Origin: Lichenostomus cassidix
Lineage: Eukaryota; Chordata; Aves; Passeriformes; Meliphagidae
Direction of reading: 5' to 3'
NCBI GenBank assembly: GCA_008360975.2
Contig: CM039182.1
Location: 91,347,405-91,411,404, forward strand
Length of the DNA stretch: 64,000 nucleotides
The stretch's first letter is position 1; every line of letters begins with the position of its first letter. Below are positions 12,414 through 23,799 of this stretch, one piece after another. The notes under the pieces were generated by a model, which worked only from the letters and a program-made list of their open reading frames with translations, had not been told where the DNA came from and ran no database searches. The position numbers and the translations under genes are program-made.

Positions 12414-14049
12414 CTAAAACAGAGGAAAAAGACTCCTTAAAATTGCTATTTTTACCAACTGGCTATGCAGGAAAAAAAGCCACCTTTGGTAAACGATCAC
12501 ATAAATTTTCCATAACTGATAGTAGTCAAGTCATAAATAATTCCACTGCAAAATTAGAGAGGCAAATAGCAATATCTTTAGTGAAAAAAAAAAAAAATTA
12601 CAATGTGTTTTACTGAATTACAGACACCTAGGGTTTCAGCATCAGTTTTTAACATCAAAGTGATGCTGCATCCTGACACTGCTCTGGCATAAATCACTTG
12701 GTGGGCACTAGAACAAACGCCAGAAGAAGGAGAAAGGGGTGAAGTAGTGGGTAAGTAGTACTGATCATATATGACAATGAGGTATATGATACTATTGACA
12801 AAGAAAATGGCATTCATTACACAATGCTACTGTCTTCATTTACACTTAACATTTCTATATAGTTACAAACACAGCTACAAGAACCATCAGGCCAGATCTG
12901 GCACCTCCATGAGGCTCCACTAACTTAAATGGGAAACTATCCATACAGTACTTCCCATGGGACAGAGACCAGACTAGTTATAACATTAGGAGAGAGCAAG
13001 TTTGGCAAAAGAACTTCAACCCTGTCATCATTAAATTAAATCAGTCCTTGCTATAGACAGTTGTTACAAATAATATAGCGACTTTATCATGAAAAAGAGT
13101 AGTAAAATAATAGAAATAGAAGCTGTGATTCCTGGAATGTGTGCTGAAACAATCAAAGAATGCATTTACAATATTAGACAACATTAGAATATTTATTTAA
13201 TTGTTTAAATAACTAGACAAAATATTTACCATGATTTGCAAGGTATTTTTAGGTAAAGTTTAATTCTTCAATTTCTTAATATGCTTTGTTACCAATAAAA
13301 AACTTTATCTACAGCCTACATATTTCCATTATTATTTTCATAACTTTAGATGCCACAGCAATAACGATCACAAGTTAGTCAATTTCCTAAAATACAATGA
13401 GAAATCTAGAGTTAGTACTTATTTTCAGAGCAAGAAGTTCTTTCATGTTAGGACTTTGTAGTGCTACGGAAGATAAAAGGTTTAGTGTTCAACAAAGTCA
13501 GATTAATGTAATTTTTCTAGGAAACTGAATAACAAAAACCTTTGATTAAATTGCTATGCCATTAAAATTACTGCCTGTGATCTTCAAATTAAATGGACAA
13601 AAAGCTCTGTATCAACAGTAGATCTTCCAATTCAGTCACCTTTGAAAAAGTACTGAAACCGGAATTTCTGAGGTTTTAACAGCAGTTTAGGGAAAAATCA
13701 CCTATTTGATTTCAATTGACAGTCATACATTGTCCAAATAACTATTAAAAAATCCTGTTATGCAGTTAGGAAGAATTCCTCAGGAGACCTTTACTGCTCT
13801 TCATAATTTCTACTAGAAATGCTCAGCACTTTCATGTGCTTTATATATTTAGAGGTTTTATTACTTTACTTCAAAATTCCGAATATGCTAGTGATGAGCC
13901 CAAAGAATGCAATGACTTAACATAGCCAGAGCAACAACATTCACGTGGTCAGAGAATTCCTCCTTGTTGACTTCTCTTTGTCATCCAACACAAAGTAGGC
14001 CATACTCCCGGACCATGTTCACCCTGGGGGCCTCAAGGATAATAAAGCT

Positions 14050-14455
14050 TGAGAAGAGATGGTATTAACATTGTTTATTGTGGAAGCTGGGGTTGTTCAG
14101 CCTGGAGAAGGTTGCATGGAGACCTCATTGCAACCTTGCAGTACCTGAAGGGGGCCTACCAGGAAGCTGCAGAGGGACTCTTCATCAGCAACTGTAGTGA
14201 CAGGACAAGGAGTAATGGGTACAGACTGAAAGAGGGGAAATTTAAGTTAGAGATTGGGAAGGAATTTTTTACTGTGACAGTGGTGACACACTGGAACAGG
14301 CTGCCCAGGGAGGAGGTCGATGCCACATCCCTGGCAGTGTTCAAAGCCAGTTTGGATAAGGCCTTGAGCCTAGTGAGAGGTGTCTCTGCCTGTGGCAGTG
14401 GGTTGGGACTAAATGATCTCTAGGGTCCATTCCAACCCTTAATATTCTATGATTT
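14050..14455 (+). mobile_element. CR1 LINE 3' fragment
   Basis: The end of CR1 ORF2 is legible in plus orientation: a frame with HWNRLPREEVDATSLAVFKA precedes a 3' end around ggtccattccaacccttaat and tattctatga. The 5' part is missing. It belongs to a different CR1 lineage from its neighbour at 14,525, judging by the sequence between the 'gttcagcctggagaag' block and the 3' end. Confidence 0.9.
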
Positions 14456-14524
14456 TATCATGAACAAATACATGTAAAACTGAGGGAGGTCCATGAAGTA
14501 AAAACATCTATGGAATCCTAACCT

Positions 14525-14985
14525 GTTATGTCAGGTCCAGAGGAGGGTCACAAAAATGGTCCAAGAGCTGGAACAACTCTCCTGTGAAGAAAGGCTGAGA
14601 AAGTTGGGATTGTTCAGCTTGGAGAAGGGTCTTGAGAGACTCTAGTGCAACCTTTCCATAAATAAAGAGGGCTTAGAAGAAAGACAGAGACTTTTTACTA
14701 AGGCCTGTAGTGACAGTAAAAGGGGCAATGCTTTTAAACATTTAGAGGGTAAGTTGAGATTGAACATAAGAAGTTGTTTTATAATGAAGGTGGTGAGGCA
14801 CTGGAACAGGTTGCCCAGAGAAGCTGTGGATGCCCCAGCCCTGGAAGTGTTCAAGCCTAGGCTGGATGGGGCTTTGAGCAACCTGATGTAACGGAATGAG
14901 TTCCCACCTCATGGCAGGGGGGTTGGACTAGATGATTTTTAGAGCTTCTCTTGCAAGCCAAATCACTCTATAGTTCCATATTTTT
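14525..14985 (+). mobile_element. CR1 LINE 3' fragment
   Basis: This is a second plus-strand CR1 tail, about 70 bp after the first. It includes the ORF2 block from 'tcaggtccagaggagggtca' through 'gcactggaacaggttgccca' to a decayed terminus near 14,985. Its internal sequence differs from the 14,050 copy, so the pair looks like two insertions and not a duplication. Confidence 0.88.
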
Positions 14986-16431
14986 GTGACAATTAATCAT
15001 ACTTGTGCTATAGCCAAATAGTTTTATATTCTACAATAGAAGTATAAAACATTAGGTTACTCTTAAGACACTCAATCTCTTTTGCTCTGTGTCCATTCTT
15101 TTCAGAGTCCTCTTCAGAAAGAAACTTTCATGCTTCTGCTTTGGTTCCCTTCCATTTCTTCTCGAAAGTATTCAGTGGACATGGAGAGAACTCAGAAATT
15201 TGTCACAGCATCTCCAAAATGCTAAAAGCTCTTCAATAAATGTCTTATCTGAGCGTATACATTTGTATAACACCACAGTAACACTCAGATACCCTAATTT
15301 CTCATTTTGTGTCACCTTTACATATCTTCCCACCACAACAGCAGTCCTCAGCCAAAGGTAAAAAGTGTTTCACACAACATCCTTTGGCACAATCACAAGA
15401 AATGAAATTAAAACTGAAAGCAAGAGAGAAGTCTTACAGCACTTCTTTTTTCTGAAAAGGTTGTTGCATATCACCAACAATGTTTAGGGCAGTAAGCCAA
15501 ACAAAATCTCCACCTTCCTGTACTACCAAGACAACTTCTGTTATCCAACAGAGACTTACAGAAACCTGCAACTCTTTTGGATACACATGCATTTTATTCC
15601 CTCTTGGAGTGAAAGGCCATCCAATCCATGGAATGTGCTTTAGAAAACAAGGATTTTCATGGGGAAAACACGGAAAGAAAGTAAAAAGTACAGAGAACTG
15701 ATTTCTTATGGATATAGCTTTTAAGTCTTCCAAAACTGTCACACAGAAAGTTGGACTCTCAAATAGTTGAGAAGCAATGATGATGAATTTATGGTAGCCA
15801 CTTCCTCTGAAAAGGTGTATTCAAGGTCAAATTTCATTATATATTGATTTTATAGTTTCTTCAAACAGTGATTTAGGAGATTAATTGTTTAGACTATCTC
15901 TGGAACCCAAGGTTTAAATCAATATTCATGAAATGAGGTTAGAGATATTGGCTTCATCATAAGTAAATAATGTTGCTGCTCTAAGCAATTTGACATAATT
16001 AGTGATTTTTGCTTAAAAGTAGCCTGTAAAACAAACAAGATCAGATTCTACAAAATTATCCTTTTAGCTCTAGGGATGTTTGGTTTACATGTCTGAAAGT
16101 TAATTTTACAAAAAGTACTTAAGAGAAAATCATCAAGACTGCTCACAAAAGTACTGTAACACATTCATTATGGCTAAAATGTATGACAAATATATAAAAT
16201 GCAAATTATCATAGAAGTATTTCAATCAAACTACTGCTAACATTGATGTTTACCACAAACATAAAGGCCTTTGTGCAAACAATTACAAACCAGTACAGAA
16301 CTTCCGTATGTAGCCAAATTTGAATTAAAGCACTTTGTTATCAATTTCTCATCAAAATTTCTACATAATCTTTCAGTGTGACTGCTTCTATACTGTAAAA
16401 TGAACTACATTAGTAAAAAGTGACCACTAAC

Positions 16432-16555
16432 CTTCTCAATATTTATTTGGTGTTTTCTTAACCTTTCCAAATCTGTTGGAATCGCCACTTTAATGAATTT
16501 CTGAATTGCAGGTTCAATTCGGCGGAGTTTAACTTTTTCCTCATCTTCAGACATC
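16432..16555 (-). CDS. STX17: Syntaxin 17, first coding exon (exon 2)
   Basis: This exon carries the start codon (16554-16552) and residues 1-41, beginning MSEDEEKVKLRRIEPAIQKF and ending ERLRKHQINIEK, nearly identical to human syntaxin 17. The donor is gttagt after 16432. The nearest acceptor is gcttttag, leaving one G of 5' UTR before ATG. Its pyrimidine tract is weak but no better site is close. The frame stays open upstream of the ATG for 16 codons, so only family conservation fixes the start here. The spliced context of this ATG is poor (T at -3, T at +4). The segment forms the first helix of the N-terminal domain. Confidence 0.96.
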
Positions 16556-17961
16556 CTAAAAGCAGCTTTCAAGTCAACAGTTGTCCAATATACCTTCACC
16601 AAGGTAAAAACCCCTAAAACCCAAAAAAATTAAACAAGAAGGAGTAAATTTGAATAACTTTTTAAAGAAATCAAAGTAAGATAAATCAGTCTACCCAATA
16701 ATCATATATTCCCCAGAACCACAATTAAGCAGTATTAATACGTAATATCTGGACACTGTATTTGCATGTAAATGTATTATTTTCACTTATTTGCAGGCTT
16801 TGGGGATCATTTTTCATAGATAACACTAACAAGAAAAAAAAAAGCTAAGTTATTAATGCAGAGGGAAACATGCTTTGCAGCATAATGACACATAAAAAGG
16901 TTGGAAAAAACTTCCAATTAGATGCTTTGATGGATCAGACCTCATGTTTTGCAAATTCACTTTCAGAATCATCCCAAAAATTGTAAAACATGTCCTGGAA
17001 AGACACCAGAATAAAATTAAATTTGGAATTCCATTTCCTGGAAATGTTAAGGGCTCCTGAATGAAGATTTGCACTCCAAATTGCATATGTCCACTACTAA
17101 AAATGGTTAAGGCATCACTCAGCAAGAGGTATAAACAGCCTGCTGAAATATTTGCAGGGCCAGCAGGTATATAAGCAGCCTGAATTCTGTTCCCTGCATA
17201 TGCATAAAACATATTCTTTTATTTTCAGTTCTCTAAACGAGAGATGTGAAGTATTGTATGTAATAGCATTTATCTACAGAGCTTAGGAGTAACATAAAGG
17301 AGTTCTACTATGCTGAATGCACATAAGGGGAAGGAAGGTATGTATGAGAAAGTTTTATCACGAGTATCAGTAGAAAGACTTGTGCTAACTTGGTTACATG
17401 GAAGTACCTGAACTACATCAGCAACTGTATCAGAAAGCTTTCCTGGATATTCCTCTTTCAGTAACTAAACTGATTTAAAGTAATTAAACCAGCACAATCC
17501 TCCTGGTACAGGTGAGCCACAGCAGAATGTCACAGGTTAAAAAACATTCCTGTTTTTCACACAGTCAAACAACTTATCAACAATGAAATTAGACATTACT
17601 TTTCTCACATCTACCTATGGTGTGAAAATGCAGAGGGAGGGTGCTGATGTTTTTCTGAGACCTGTGATTCCTGCAGGCAGAGAGCACATGATGGCAGACA
17701 CCAGGTGAGGGCACTGGGTCTTTGACTGAACTGCTCAGTGTTCAGCCCCATCGCTCTCATGCAGGCTGCAGGGAGCACACATACAAACCTGCTCCAAATT
17801 CAAAGGAGCCAAGGCGGAAGCATCTTCCAGCAAGGAAGGGAAAGCACTTCTGGTACAGGGAGGAGGATGGTTGCAAATAAAACAATGCTGCATTTTTCAG
17901 AAGAACAGAATGCAACAGAACACTCTCCTCCTTTACTTATCTCACCTAACAAATAAGTTGA

Positions 17962-18040
17962 AAACTGTGGGAAACAGTAGACTATGTTAGTAGAAGTCAT
18001 GTAGACTGTGGAAAACAGTAGACCATGTAAGAAGAAGTCA
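17962..18040. repeat. 38-bp imperfect tandem duplication
   Basis: Positions 17,962-17,999 and 18,003-18,040 align over 38 bp with five mismatches and a period of 41 bp. Both share the core aaacagtaga and end in agaagtca. Confidence 0.9.
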
Positions 18041-19334
18041 ATCTTTAAGGTTTCAATGACACATCTTTTCCTTTTATAGAACCTCAGTAGGAAATTATTT
18101 CATCAACTGACTTTGCAGTCACTGCTACACCATTCCCACCGCAAATTATAAAGACACACTATCAAGCAGTCTTAAAAATCCCCTTCTAACCCAAGGCATT
18201 TAATATTAACAGTCCTTCATACAAACCTACAAATAAACATGCAGTGGGTGGTTGACCTCACATTTTTCAGATTGCAATAAGAACTTTAATCCTTTTGTAT
18301 TGATTTACTTTTTTCACCATTCTAAAAACAGTAGTTTAAATACAAGATGGTAAAAAATACATTCTATTATGCCTTGGTCACTACAGTCCCTAACATTTGA
18401 AAGAGGCACTCACATATCACAGTTGAACTCTGTGAGTCTAGAACAGATTTTTTTTTTAAATGATCAAAAGATAACAAGCACCATACTCCAAACTGTAGTA
18501 CTTCCTCTTCAAACACACATTTAATTTCCTGACAGCTTATACTAATCCATGAGTTTATGAGCTAGAATTAATTAAAAATTGGTTCCCTAAAGATATTTAA
18601 TAGCCACGTCATGCTTTTCTTTAATACTGAATCATCTTGAAGACACGATGACACAAATTCTTCAAGCTTATAACACAACATGAACTCACAGAAACACACA
18701 GCCCATTCTGTCTTAGAACAAATAGGGCAGAGATTAAGCTAAAACCATCATAAATTTGTCCTTAACCTTATGACATCTAGAGATTGAGAAGAGTCAAAAC
18801 TGATAGTTTAGATGACTTACAATCTGGAGTACTGTGAAAGCAGAGTTAATGTAAATAACGGCCATGGGCCTTGGGTAGATGATCTGAATTTTGAAGATTT
18901 GGCTGCGTGCAGGGCTCTGGGTAGTAATTTTCTTCTCTTTAAGAACTCCCAGACAGTAAAGTAACTTCCATGACAGCGTCTACCAACCTCTTAAAGATGC
19001 TGCTGCCTAAAATTCACTGTGCAGCAAGTTTGAAAAACTAAGAAAGAAATTCAAGAACTTCTTACATTCGCATCAGACCTCCTGCTTAATTTTGCCTGAA
19101 ACAGTATAGTAGCTTCTGCAACAAAAATTCTGAGCCATAAATTATCAATGCAATGTCTTACTTTTTTTTAAAGTTCATATAATATTAACATTTAATAAAT
19201 AAAATTAATGTTTCGCATTGCTGCTTGTTGCTGATGCAATTTCAAGGAAACCTTGCATACTTTATTTGACTTGTGTTCTCCTAAGCTTAACTTTAACAAT
19301 TAATTTCTGAAGTAATAATGCCTGTTCTTAAAGT

Positions 19335-19920
19335 AATCACAGAGTAACAGGACAGTTTAGGTTGGCAGGGATTTTCACATGCCATCCAGTACAAGCAGAA
19401 TTAGATGTCATTGCATGAACCCTTGTCCAGTCAAGTTCTAATACCTCCACGGATGGACACTCCACACACTCACCAGATGCCTCCTTCAGTGTTTGACTAT
19501 TGCCCAGGCTAAAAACAAACAAACAAACAAACCAAAACAATGACCACCAAGGCCTTCCTTGTAGCTAAACTAGCTTGTGTCCATTGCCCCTCATCCCACT
19601 GCCATGCACCACCAAGAGCAGCCAACAGCTTCTACCCCCAACAGTAAGATCTCCCCTTGTTTCGCCTCCTCTTAAGGCTGAACAAGCCCACCTCTGTTTC
19701 TCCTTGAATATCAAGCACTCCAGCCCTCTAACCAGCATGTGGTCCATCACAATACACAGGTCCTTTTCTGCAAGGCTGCTCCCCATCAAGCCTTCCCAAC
19801 CTGTTCTACATGCAGGGTTTTCTTATTGCCTCTGCTGGAACTTTTGAGGTTTCTGTCTGCCCATTTCTCCACCCCTCTGAGTAGCAGCCCTGTCCAGCCC
19901 ACCAGCCACTCTCCTCAGGC
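19335..19920 (-). mobile_element. CR1 LINE fragment with internal (CAAA)n
   Basis: Read on the minus strand this is a CR1 3' region. The plus strand shows the reversed terminus (cacagagtaacaggacagtt, taggttggcaggga), then 'tgtgtccattgcccctcatc' and 'aaggctgaacaagcccacct', typical of reversed CR1 ORF2. A (CAAA) tetranucleotide run at about 19,510-19,535 interrupts the body. The copy is old and degenerate. It lies in STX17 intron 1, sense to the gene. Confidence 0.85.
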
Positions 19921-20427
19921 AAGTGAAAACTGCACTCAACTTCAGCTTCTTAGGAAGGTGATTTTGCCTCTGTTCTTGGATCCAAATATCAGTGACTGAA
20001 GTGATACTTATTCAGAAGTAATCAAGACCCAGAAGCAGAATAACTTTCAGTCAACTATGTCAATAAAAAAGGCATATCCAAAGCATGCTGTAGCAGCACA
20101 AGCCACATAGTTGCAGTCAACCACAGGTAAAATTCTTCCCATGTATGGCAACATACTTTTTACTCCTTATTAGGAGTTTCAGAAAATGCTGCTAACACAT
20201 GTCAAATATTAGCACTCATGAACTTCTGTTAAACTGACTAGTGCTCTCCATTCAAATACTGTACAACAACATACAACAAACCTCAGCAGTTCTGCTTTCC
20301 CAGGGAAACACAATGTAACACTCTGATTTGATTTTAATTCATTCACAACACTTTAGACAACTGCTGGCACTAGAAGAAGTATTTCCACCATAAATGCCTT
20401 GGTGATAAGGGCTGAAAGGCCAAAAAG

Positions 20428-20529
20428 TTTATTTACAGAGTTTTTCTCTGTAAATAAAACTAATTAGAACTAAAATTAAAACTAATTAAAACTAAAAAGT
20501 TTTTCTCTGTAAATAAAACTAATTAGAAC
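20428..20529. repeat. Perfect 13-bp hairpin and 32-bp direct repeat
   Basis: tttatttacagag (20,428-20,440) and ctctgtaaataaa (20,446-20,458) are perfect reverse complements around a T5 loop. The segment 20,439-20,470, which includes the right arm, recurs exactly at 20,498-20,529. The spacer is made of aaaactaatt-like units. Confidence 0.95.
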
Positions 20530-21191
20530 ATAAGGATGTACAACAGCTTTCTCCTGAAGGTGACCTGAAACACTTCCTAGAGTAATACTGGTCCCAAAAT
20601 TGCAGTGACAATTCACCGTTGCTCACTTGACTAATGACTGTAGCTAGTGAGGAACATGCTCCTGTGACAGGCTACAGCCAAACTGCACTTTGGGACTAAA
20701 TTACATCTCTTGTCTGTAACATTAATCAACGAATAGTTTTTTTAGGCTGAAATAAGGCACAGTCACCAGTCCCAGCGTGTTCACAAAGGAACACGAAACT
20801 GCTTAGTGGGATAAACAGCCACACGTGTGGGATCTCCCACAGACCACCCAGAAGCTGTACGTGCCAGGCTGTGGTTCCCAGCAGATCTGTGCACTTGTGG
20901 ATCAGCTGGCAACATGGACTTGATCCAGGCAAGGCAAGGGCGCATGACTGCATTTTGAGAAATCAGAGTGGACAACAGGCATTTTGTCCTAGACTTACAT
21001 GTTTAAGCCAGCTGCAGTAGGGCTGAAAATACCTAATGACTAACACATGAACACCTTTTGCACAAAGCTAAACCGGTGGAGCGAGTCTGTAGTGGGCTGA
21101 CGACTGCCATAAGAGGCTGCAACAGCTCAACCTGCAACCAGAGCCCTAATATTGAGTGTTTGGTATTAACAGAGCTATACCTCTGCTCTCA

Positions 21192-21450
21192 TGGCAGAAC
21201 CACAGAATCAGTTAGGTTGGAAAAGACCTTTGAGATCATCAGTTCCAACCTATCAACACCACCCTGTCTACTAGACCAGGGCACTAAGAGCCACGGCCAG
21301 TCTTTTCTTAAACACCTCTAGAGACAGTGACTCCATCACTTACCTGCGCAGCCCATTCCAATGTCTAATCAACGTTTTTGTGGAGAAATTCCTCCTGCTG
21401 TCCAACCTAAACCTCCCCTGCCACAGCTTAAGACCAACAGGTTTCAGAGG
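21192..21450 (-). mobile_element. CR1 LINE 3' fragment
   Basis: The reversed CR1 terminus is clear on the plus strand: ccacagaatcagttaggttg, then 'gagatcatcagttccaacct', and on to 'gtccaacctaaacctcccct'. It is a 5'-truncated copy in the same orientation as STX17, lying about 250 bp on the intron side of the CpG island. Confidence 0.92.
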
Positions 21451-22031
21451 CCTACCCTGCCTGTACCATGCCCTGAAAAGGTGAGGGGTGGGTGCAGAGA
21501 GCAGAAGCAAAAAAAAAACAATAAAGACAGGCTTTAAGTCTTATGTAAAGGCTTCAAGCAGACTAAACTAGTTCATTTTTCCTGACTTACAGTTTTAAAA
21601 GCTTGGGCAATGCCAGGCTAAACAATTCGCCACGCTGCGAAGAATAAACAAATAAGTAAATACAGAAATAAGACAATCCAAGCTGTTGTGACAAGTTCTG
21701 TCCCGGATCAGCTCCCCTGACCGCGGGGGCCCTCGGGCCCAGCCGCTGCTGGGGACACCCCGGGCTGGGCACCCCCAGCCCGTCCGCCGGGCAGGGCGGC
21801 AGCGGGACGAGCCCCGCCGCTCTGCCACCGCCCGGGCCCGGGCCAGGCCGGGGGAGCGGCAGCCGCCGCGGCCTCGCCGAGGCTCGGACCCGGGAGTCGC
21901 GGGGGAAACCCGGCGCTCGCTCCGCGCTGCGGCTCCTACCGGCCCCGTCGGCAGCGGCCCGGCCCCGGGCACGCCGTGCGCCCACCAGGCCCCGGCCCGG
22001 CCCTTGCCTTCGCCTCGCCGGCGCGGGTAGC

Positions 22032-22041
22032 GAAAGCGAAA
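22032..22041 (+). promoter_or_regulatory. ISRE/IRF-like site
   Basis: gaaagcgaaa matches the GAAANNGAAA consensus of IRF-family binding exactly. It is in the CpG island, about 65 bp on the intron side of the exon 1 donor. Function is inferred from the motif only. Confidence 0.45.
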
Positions 22042-22106
22042 GCGGAGCCGCCCCGGCCCCGCCGCTCCCCGCTCCCTCCGCCCCCCGCCCGGCCGCGGTG
22101 CCTCAC

Positions 22107-22270
22107 CATGGGGCGGCCGTGAGACAGGCGCTGAGCGCGGCCGGCGGCGGCCCCGGGACGCTGGGCGGGAGCCGGCGCGCTGGGCTCCCCCTCCGGCGCG
22201 GGGAGCGGCCCAGCCCCCGCCCGCCACACGCACACCCCCGCCGCCGCCCTCGGGCCATCTTCCTCTGGGC
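22107..22270 (-). other. STX17: STX17 exon 1, 5' UTR (predicted)
   Basis: A strong donor (catg|gtgagg, exon end at 22107) lies in the CpG island on the correct strand. Splicing it to exon 2 at 16555 gives the expected 5' UTR to ATG arrangement. The upstream limit is a guess from the YY1-like site, which in many TATA-less promoters sits close to the start of transcription. Two ATGs fall within this exon: 22,258-22,256 (in frame with the STX17 start) and 22,109-22,107 (out of frame). Confidence 0.55.
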
Positions 22271-22461
22271 TGTTTCCCTCCGGGAGCGGCAGCTCGGGGG
22301 CGGGAAAGGGCCGCAGAGGAGGAGGAGAAGGAGGCGGAGAGGCTGTCCTGGCCGCGGAGGCAGTCCCGGGAGTCTGGGATGGGGGCTTGTCGGGAGGGAG
22401 AAGTTAGATTTATTCCTTTAAAAGAGAACCAAAGATTCCCGACAAAATTTTAAGAACATTT

Positions 22462-22735
22462 CATAGAATCGTAAAATATTCTCAGCTGGAAGTGACCCGC
22501 AAGGGTCATGGAGTCCAACTGCCGGCCCTGCACAGGACATCCCAAGATCACACCATGTTCCTGAGAGCATTGTCCAAACATTTCCTGAGCTCTGTCAGGC
22601 TGGTGCTGTGACCACTTCCATGGGGAGCTGTTCCAGTGCCCAACCACCCCCTGGGTGAAGAACCTTTTCCGGATATCCAACCTAAACCTCCCCTGACACA
22701 ACTTCAGGCCATTCCCTCAGCATGTTTTGAAAATA
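22462..22735 (-). mobile_element. CR1 LINE 3' fragment next to the STX17 promoter
   Basis: The plus strand reads as a reversed CR1 end: tcatagaatcgtaaaatatt, 'ctgcacaggacatcccaaga', 'ggtgaagaaccttttccgga', 'tatccaacctaaacctcccc'. Its 3' terminus is within about 80 bp of the CpG island edge. The continuation to about 22,910 is not recognisably CR1. Confidence 0.92.
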
Positions 22736-23799
22736 AATTTGAAAATAGGTGTAACCTGTTTGTGCCTGACCCACTGATCATTGGATCCTCCCCCACCACA
22801 TCCCCTGGCTGGCAGAGCATCTGCTCCCTGTAGGCATGTCCAAGACTGTGGGACAGGTGGAGCAGAACTTCCGAGGGCAGCCTGGTGTCACTCCTGATCA
22901 ATTTATCACCTCCAAACAGAAGTGTAAAACTGTCTGGCTACCTGGAAATATCTGTAGAGCAACTCTGTTACATCAATATTAGACCATTTTAAAACAAAAC
23001 ATTAATAAAACAAACTTAAGATCTCCAGAGTAACAAATATGAATACACGTTGATTGTGATGTTCTAAAGAAGATTTATGTTATCTGTCCATCTGTTGCTC
23101 CATGACTTTTTGGCCTGTTCCAGTCAAATTCAGAGGAAGTCATTATCATCCTATAAGTTTTGTGGAAATTGATATGTCACTGAGGAAATGAACCTACATT
23201 TGCTTCCCCAGCAAAAGAATACTAAGCAAAAATCTCAGCTCTTACACATTCTTGTTAGCAGCAAACAGCCAGACAATCAGTGTGTATTTATTAGCTATCT
23301 ACTTTACATGTACGTGGTTCCAGACTGCTAGCTGGGATTTTCACAGGGCTAACGGAGAATAAACTTTAGTTATAATAAAGGCTATTTAGAGGCTGAAGAA
23401 TCCAAATCAACAGAATCCCATGCCTTCATTAGTTCTGTTGTTCACAACACAGCTCCTGGAATGGCAATGACGTACTGGGGAATGCCAGAGTATTAAAAAA
23501 AAGCTTACATTAGACATATATTTAAAAAATTTTAAGGAGGATGACACATGCTAGCCTAGCATTGACAGTTTGACCCAGATTATGAGCAAAATCATGGAAG
23601 TGCTGACCTTGGATACAGTCATGAAATGCCAATAATTAAATGCCAGTCAATGCATTTTTGTGAAAAATATTTGGTTAAATGTGTTTGAATTTAAGTTTGA
23701 TTGATAAAGGTGGTAATGTTGATATAATAACATCCATCTGATGTAAGGAAGTATTCTAGTCTCATAAATACAATGAGGAGTGCAAATTCTGTGTAGTTC
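22736..23799. other. Intergenic, no gene seen
   Basis: This is AT-rich single-copy sequence upstream of the STX17 promoter. Short open frames at 22,636-22,901 run into the CR1 copy and are not credible. I see nothing else to annotate. Confidence 0.7.

Larger units (their letters stand above)
12414..16431 (-). other. STX17: STX17 intron 2
   Basis: This is an intron of about 4 kb. Two CR1 3' fragments in plus orientation (antisense to the gene) sit close together at about 14,050-14,455 and 14,525-14,985. The remainder is AT-rich sequence without a recognisable exon. Confidence 0.8.
16556..22106 (-). other. STX17: STX17 intron 1
   Basis: This intron of about 5.5 kb separates noncoding exon 1 from the first coding exon. 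It holds a 38-bp imperfect tandem duplication (17,962-18,040), minus-strand CR1 pieces at about 19,335-19,920 and 21,192-21,450, a hairpin plus 32-bp direct repeat (20,428-20,529), and at its upstream end the CpG island. Open frames at 16,853-17,212 and 19,565-19,999 overlap repeats or opposite-strand frames and match nothing I know. Confidence 0.75.
21705..22385 (-). promoter_or_regulatory. STX17: STX17 CpG-island promoter
   Basis: A block of about 680 bp with very high GC and dense CpG stands out sharply from the AT-rich surroundings, just upstream of the STX17 coding exons and at the expected place for its promoter. On the minus strand an ETS/YY1-like composite (aggaagatggc, 22,263-22,254) lies above the predicted exon 1. 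An ISRE-like gaaagcgaaa is at 22,032-22,041. No TATA box is evident. The long open frames across it (up to 212 codons) are a by-product of the high GC. Confidence 0.88.

Noticed and set aside
21587..22235. Overlapping open frames up to 212 codons on the minus strand in the GC-rich block
   Set aside because: They come from the low stop-codon density of a CpG island, overlap in several frames, are Arg/Pro/Gly-rich and include intron 1 of STX17.
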